Assembly (NCBI GenBank): GCA_019693395.1
Contig: JAAMXP010000396.1
Location: 1 to 11,604 of the forward strand
Source of the DNA: Ettlia oleoabundans
Lineage: Eukaryota > Chlorophyta > Chlorophyceae > Chlamydomonadales
DNA length: 11,604 bases
Reading direction: 5' to 3'
Position 1 is the first letter of the stretch. Each line of letters opens with the position of its first letter. Shown in pieces: positions 8,530 through 11,604 of this stretch. The position numbers and the translations under genes are program-made. Below the pieces are notes generated by a model, which had not been told where the DNA came from, did no database searches, and saw only the letters and a program-made list of their open reading frames with translations.

Positions 8530-9638
8530 ATGGAGCGCGCCGACGGGCGGAGCCCCGGACAGATCAGGTAGGCAGGTAGGCTTGCGCTGTCATAGCTGCC
8601 GCCCATACTACAAAGGCGGCGACGTCTTGTAGTGACCGGCAAATCCATATTATCCTCTCACACACACCACTAGTATGACTTTTTGGCGATGAATGCAGAA
8701 CTGTGCGGTGTGAGCGTGGTTTATTGACCAGAGCGGACGGCTCGGCTCAGTGGACACTGGGTGGCACCTCCTGCCTCGCCTCAGTGACAGGGCCGACGCA
8801 GCCCACTGCATCCAGCAAGGAATGTGCAGAGCGGGCAACAGTGGATGTCATCTTCAAGCCCAGGACGGGGCTAGCAGGTAAGGTCTTGACGGTTGGTGTG
8901 GGGGGTTGGCGGGATGCACATTGGACGATAGGCTGGAATCTTGTCGTAGCTGCCTTTTGTCTGGTGGCTGGGAGGTAGGAGGCTGCGGTACTAGAATTTT
9001 GAGATCACACTCAGATCGGTTTAATTCTAAGCCGCAGGCAGCTTGGAAAAGCGGTATGAAGCGCTAATCCGGCGCACTTGTGAGGCCATCATTGTGGCAG
9101 CGCTGCACCCTCGCACCCTTATTCAAGTGGTGGTGCAGGTGAGCAGATGGGAAAATTTTTCATGCAGCGTGGGCAAAGTCAATGTATGGACTAGTGCCCT
9201 GCCATGTAAGTGATTCTCGTCGTCTGATTCCCCCCTATGTTCATCTTTCAGGTTATTGCGGACGACGGTGGTGCGCTTGCCTGCGCACTGAACGCTGCCT
9301 GCGCAGCTCTTCTGGACGCGGGCGTCCCGCTGCGCACTATGTACACAGCTATAAGCGTGGCCCTGGCAGCTGGGCCAGAGAAAGGGCTACTGCTGGACCC
9401 CTCAGCTGCAGAACAGGCATCAGCACCAGCGTTGGGGACGTTTGCTTACTTGCCACTGCTGACACCCAGCACCGATGGAGCGAATGGCAGCAGCGGGGGC
9501 AACGGCCATGTGCAGCTGCTTACCTCGGTGACGCATGGCAAGCTCACCGCAGACCAGCTGCTGGACATGATCGAGGCTGCAAGGCAGGGCGCTGATAGGC
9601 TGGCAGCTTTCATGCAACAAGCGGCGCGGCAGAGCTGA
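8530..9638 (+). CDS. RRP46: Exosome complex ring subunit RRP46 (RNase PH fold)
   Basis: Subunit of the six-membered RNase PH-like ring of the RNA exosome, which processes and degrades RNA in nucleus and cytosol. Exons are 8530-8567, 8699-8877, 9038-9138 and 9252-9638 (234 residues), all GT-AG and phase-consistent. The start MERADGRSPGQIR matches the opening of plant RRP46 proteins and has strong start context (AACATGG). It is followed by RADGSAQW, then a VIFKPRTG segment, LEKRYEALIRRTCEAI, and VIADDGGALACALNAACAAL, the conserved core of the fold. The C-terminal SVTHGKLTADQLLDMIEAAR also fits. Length is close to plant RRP46 (about 240 residues as I recall). RRP46 rather than RRP41 or RRP43 is judged from remembered family sequence. 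The GSSGGNG loop near the C-terminal third is a low-complexity insertion. Confidence 0.93.
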
Positions 9639-9645
9639 TGCCATT

Positions 9646-9650
9646 TGTAA
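9646..9650 (+). terminator. Candidate TGTAA polyadenylation signal of RRP46
   Basis: TGTAA begins only 8 bases after the RRP46 stop codon. If used, the 3' UTR would be only a few tens of bases. Confidence 0.45.
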
Positions 9651-9753
9651 GGTTGGGCATAGGATGCCCTTCCATGCTTGCAACGACAGCTTGGGCACCG
9701 CTGTGGAAGCACACTGTGATTACAGCCAATGGAACAGTCTGACGGATGTGTGT

Positions 9754-9758
9754 TTACA
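9754..9758 (-). terminator. Candidate TGTAA polyadenylation signal of YCF54
   Basis: TTACA on the plus strand is TGTAA for the minus-strand YCF54 transcript, about 220 bp past its stop. A second copy at 9720-9724 could serve instead. Either position leaves a gap before the predicted RRP46 transcript end. Confidence 0.4.
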
Positions 9759-9975
9759 GAGTCGAATTGGTGCAACGCTGTGCGCGAATTGATAGAAGGG
9801 AGATGGCACGCATTGGCATGCGACTAGCATTCATTTGTGGGGGTGAAAGGCAGGCGGTTCAAAAAGTAGAAAGCATAGCAAATGGTTAGCGAAACATCAA
9901 CACCTAGCGAAAAGGATGGGAGCAAGTGCCCCTGGCTGCAAAAAAAAGCTGCAGTGTTTGGCGCTGAGCAGCCAC

Positions 9976-11179
9976 CTAGAGCATGAACCGCTCCCACCAG
10001 CCCCAGGCATATGGCTTGTACGGCGCCGTCCACCTGGCCGGGGGTGGGAACTTGGGCACCGGCTGGGTCGAAACGGCCACCTCCTCCGCAGTCATGTTGG
10101 GCAGGCTAACCTGGATCACACGGTCCAGTCGGATGCGCATGAAACTGCAAACGCAGTGGAAACAAGGGTCATGTGTCAGCGGGTGGATAAAGAAAGTTGC
10201 CGGTTCAAATACCACAAGCTTCAGGAGACCAGCCAAGCCTCGCCCATGCTGTGCAGCTGCTGCCAGACGCAAACAGGCAAACACTTGTTGCGATCTTAGC
10301 TGCAATGCAGGACCTGCTAACAAGCTGGCAAGCGAATCACTGAACCTCAGGCAGCTTCACAGCTAAAGCACAGCTGAGGGTTTATGGGCTGCTGGCCAGC
10401 AATTCAAAATTGAACGCAGCATCGGCCTGTGATGCAGCACAAGTGTTGTACTCACGTCATCCAGGACTGGTCAGGGCACAGGAGTGCCACTGCAGGCCGC
10501 CGCAGCTTCTTGGCCTCCTCGGGAAAGAGGCGCTCCAACCACTCAGGCTCACACACAAACAGCATGTCAACTTCCTGGCCCTTCTCTGTCATGTAGCGCA
10601 CGCGCTCACGCAGGTTCTCCGCAATCTGCTCGTTCTGAGCGTCATTGAAGAAGAACTCGGCGTTTGCAATCAGCGCAATCCAGTCGTGCTGCAGCGGCAA
10701 CATGGGAGGCATGGAGTGGTGGTAAAGCGGTTGCCGGTTGATTCAGCCTGTGGCAAGCAGCCGAGGGCTGAAAGAAATGGCACTGGTCGGCACAATTCCC
10801 TGCAGAAGCGCGCGACAGCATACTGGGGAGCATCACCCTAGGGAAGGGATCAGCTACCCATGTAAAAATAAACTGAGTAAGTGCAGAGGCTGTTGGCGGC
10901 AGACTGCGGCCCGCCGGCCCCCGCCGCCGCACCCGCCCGCCTCCGCACCTTCTTCGTCTTGTCAATCAGCTTGAACTCAGTGAAAGTGGCCTCCATTGGC
11001 TTGATTGCGCCCTTTGCGTGCGCCGCGACGTTCCTTTGGCTGCTAATGGCGCCAACCTTTGGGGCAACCACGCCTGGGGCCCGCTGCTGCATGGGTGCCA
11101 TTGAAGCAGTGGCCTTGCAGCGAACCTGCTGCGCCTGGCGGCAGGGGGCGACCACCTGCAGCTGAAGAGTGGCCTGCAT
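9976..11179 (-). CDS. YCF54: YCF54/LCAA, auxiliary subunit of the aerobic Mg-protoporphyrin ester cyclase
   Basis: Chloroplast protein needed for the oxygen-dependent cyclase (CHL27/AcsF) that forms the fifth ring of chlorophyll. Three exons, phase-consistent: 11179-10949, 10688-10456 and 10144-9976 (210 residues). Residues 1 to about 58 are rich in Ala, Gln, Val and Arg with only basic charges, fitting a chloroplast transit peptide. The Ycf54 domain starts with HDWIALIANAEFFF (78-91), continues with LRERVRYMTEKGQEVDMLFV (103-122) and KLRRPAVALL (138-147), then WMTFMRIRLDRV (153-164), and closes with APYKPYAWGWWERF near the C-terminus, as in plant LCAA. I chose ATG 11179 because upstream in-frame codons offer only a TTG. 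The gene is plastid-encoded in some algae but clearly nuclear here, given its introns and leader. Identification is by recalled family sequence. Confidence 0.94.
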
Positions 11180-11568
11180 GGCGTCGGCGCGGGGCTGAAG
11201 GTGCACCAAGACTTTGCTGGAAATAAGGAGGAATTACAAAGGACGGTGCAAGGCAATGTGCTCAAAGCTCAGCCGTTGACACTGGATAAGGGCCACGTGT
11301 AATGCGGATTGGGTACGTCGCTTTCACAAGCTACAAGTATGATGCCCTGTGACCCCATTAGAGATCGAAGTAAAGCAAAATCGCGCATTTGACGTCGAAG
11401 CGGTTTAACGGGGTTCCCACTTGAGCCCAAGGTTGTGGCGGCAGCCTGTGGCGGCGACGTCAGTGATTGCCTGCTGGAGATTTGCTGAAAGACCGCCATG
11501 TGCGGTAAATTTTGATTTGATTCACAGTTCGAAATAGCCACCCTACCTCCTCGATGCTTAGCCAATGA
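11180..11568 (-). promoter_or_regulatory. YCF54 upstream region with G-box and TGACGTC motifs
   Basis: No gene is supported here; a minus-strand open frame at 11269-11580 looks non-coding. A perfect G-box CACGTG lies at 11294-11299, about 115 bp upstream of the YCF54 ATG. Two further ACGT-core palindrome halves follow, TGACGTC at 11390-11396 and GACGTCA at 11456-11462. In plants such motifs bind bZIP and bHLH factors and are frequent at light-regulated genes; whether they act here is inference. CCAAT at 11562-11566 may belong to this or a neighbouring gene. Confidence 0.4.
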
Positions 11569-11569
11569 A

Positions 11570-11600
11570 CCCCCCCCCACACACCCCCCCTCCCCCCCCC
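11570..11600. repeat. C-rich low-complexity tract
   Basis: Thirty-one bases that are almost all C, broken only by ACACA and a single T, at the right edge of the window. Such runs are slippage-prone and often mark assembly gaps, so the exact length should not be trusted. Confidence 0.85.
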
Positions 11601-11604
11601 GCGC

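Larger units (their letters stand above)
9639..9975. other. Convergent intergenic region between RRP46 and YCF54
   Basis: These 337 bp lie between two facing stop codons. Apart from candidate polyadenylation signals at 9646-9650 (plus strand) and at 9754-9758 and 9720-9724 (minus strand), I see no gene, repeat or RNA structure in it. Confidence 0.6.

Noticed and set aside
10195..10215. tRNA B-box-like string GGTTCAAAT in YCF54 intron 2
   Set aside because: No A box at the right distance and no acceptor-stem pairing could be found, so a tRNA is not supported.
11269..11580. 103-codon minus-strand open frame upstream of YCF54
   Set aside because: No known domain or coding-like composition; it runs into the C-rich tract and is out of context with the YCF54 exons.

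Overview
This window looks like nuclear DNA of a green alga (Chlorophyta). It holds five spliced protein-coding genes with short GT-AG introns, and I could phase 24 of these introns exactly. Two of the proteins are chloroplast proteins typical of photosynthetic eukaryotes (ABC1K3 and YCF54). Candidate polyadenylation signals are of the TGTAA type usual in green algae. 21 of the 24 acceptors end in GCAG, and base composition is moderately GC-rich with many GCTGC/GGCAG runs. I cannot name the species. Nothing bacterial, viral or transposon-like was recognised.

Layout from left to right. (1) About 1-1038, minus strand: the 5' part of a CTF7/ECO1-type cohesin acetyltransferase with its C2H2 zinc finger; the catalytic domain lies beyond the left edge. 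(2) 1257-2322, plus strand: a complete trimeric dUTPase in 3 exons. It is head-to-head with the cohesin gene across 218 bp, so two S-phase genes share one promoter region. (3) 2726-8042, minus strand: a complete 16-exon plastid ABC1 atypical kinase, orthologous to plant ABC1K3. It is tail-to-tail with the dUTPase gene, and the predicted 3' ends overlap. One intron is mostly a 36-bp minisatellite. (4) 8530-9638, plus strand: a complete 4-exon exosome ring subunit RRP46, divergent from ABC1K3, preceded by a 90-codon in-frame open stretch of unknown status. (5) 9976-11179, minus strand: a complete 3-exon YCF54/LCAA, the auxiliary subunit of the chlorophyll-pathway aerobic cyclase, tail-to-tail with RRP46. 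Its upstream region carries a G-box and two ACGT-core motifs and ends in a C-rich tract.

The genes alternate in strand, with short intergenic gaps. Two functional pairs stand out: CTF7 with DUT (DNA replication and cohesion) and ABC1K3 with YCF54 (prenylquinone and chlorophyll metabolism in the plastid). RRP46 is a housekeeping RNA-decay gene between the plastid pair. All exon boundaries were read by hand from splice motifs, reading-frame continuity and recalled family sequence; no alignment or transcript data were available. I did not find a clearly new biological system. The most unusual items are the overlapping 3' ends, the in-frame extension ahead of RRP46, the dual-start dUTPase and the intronic minisatellite.
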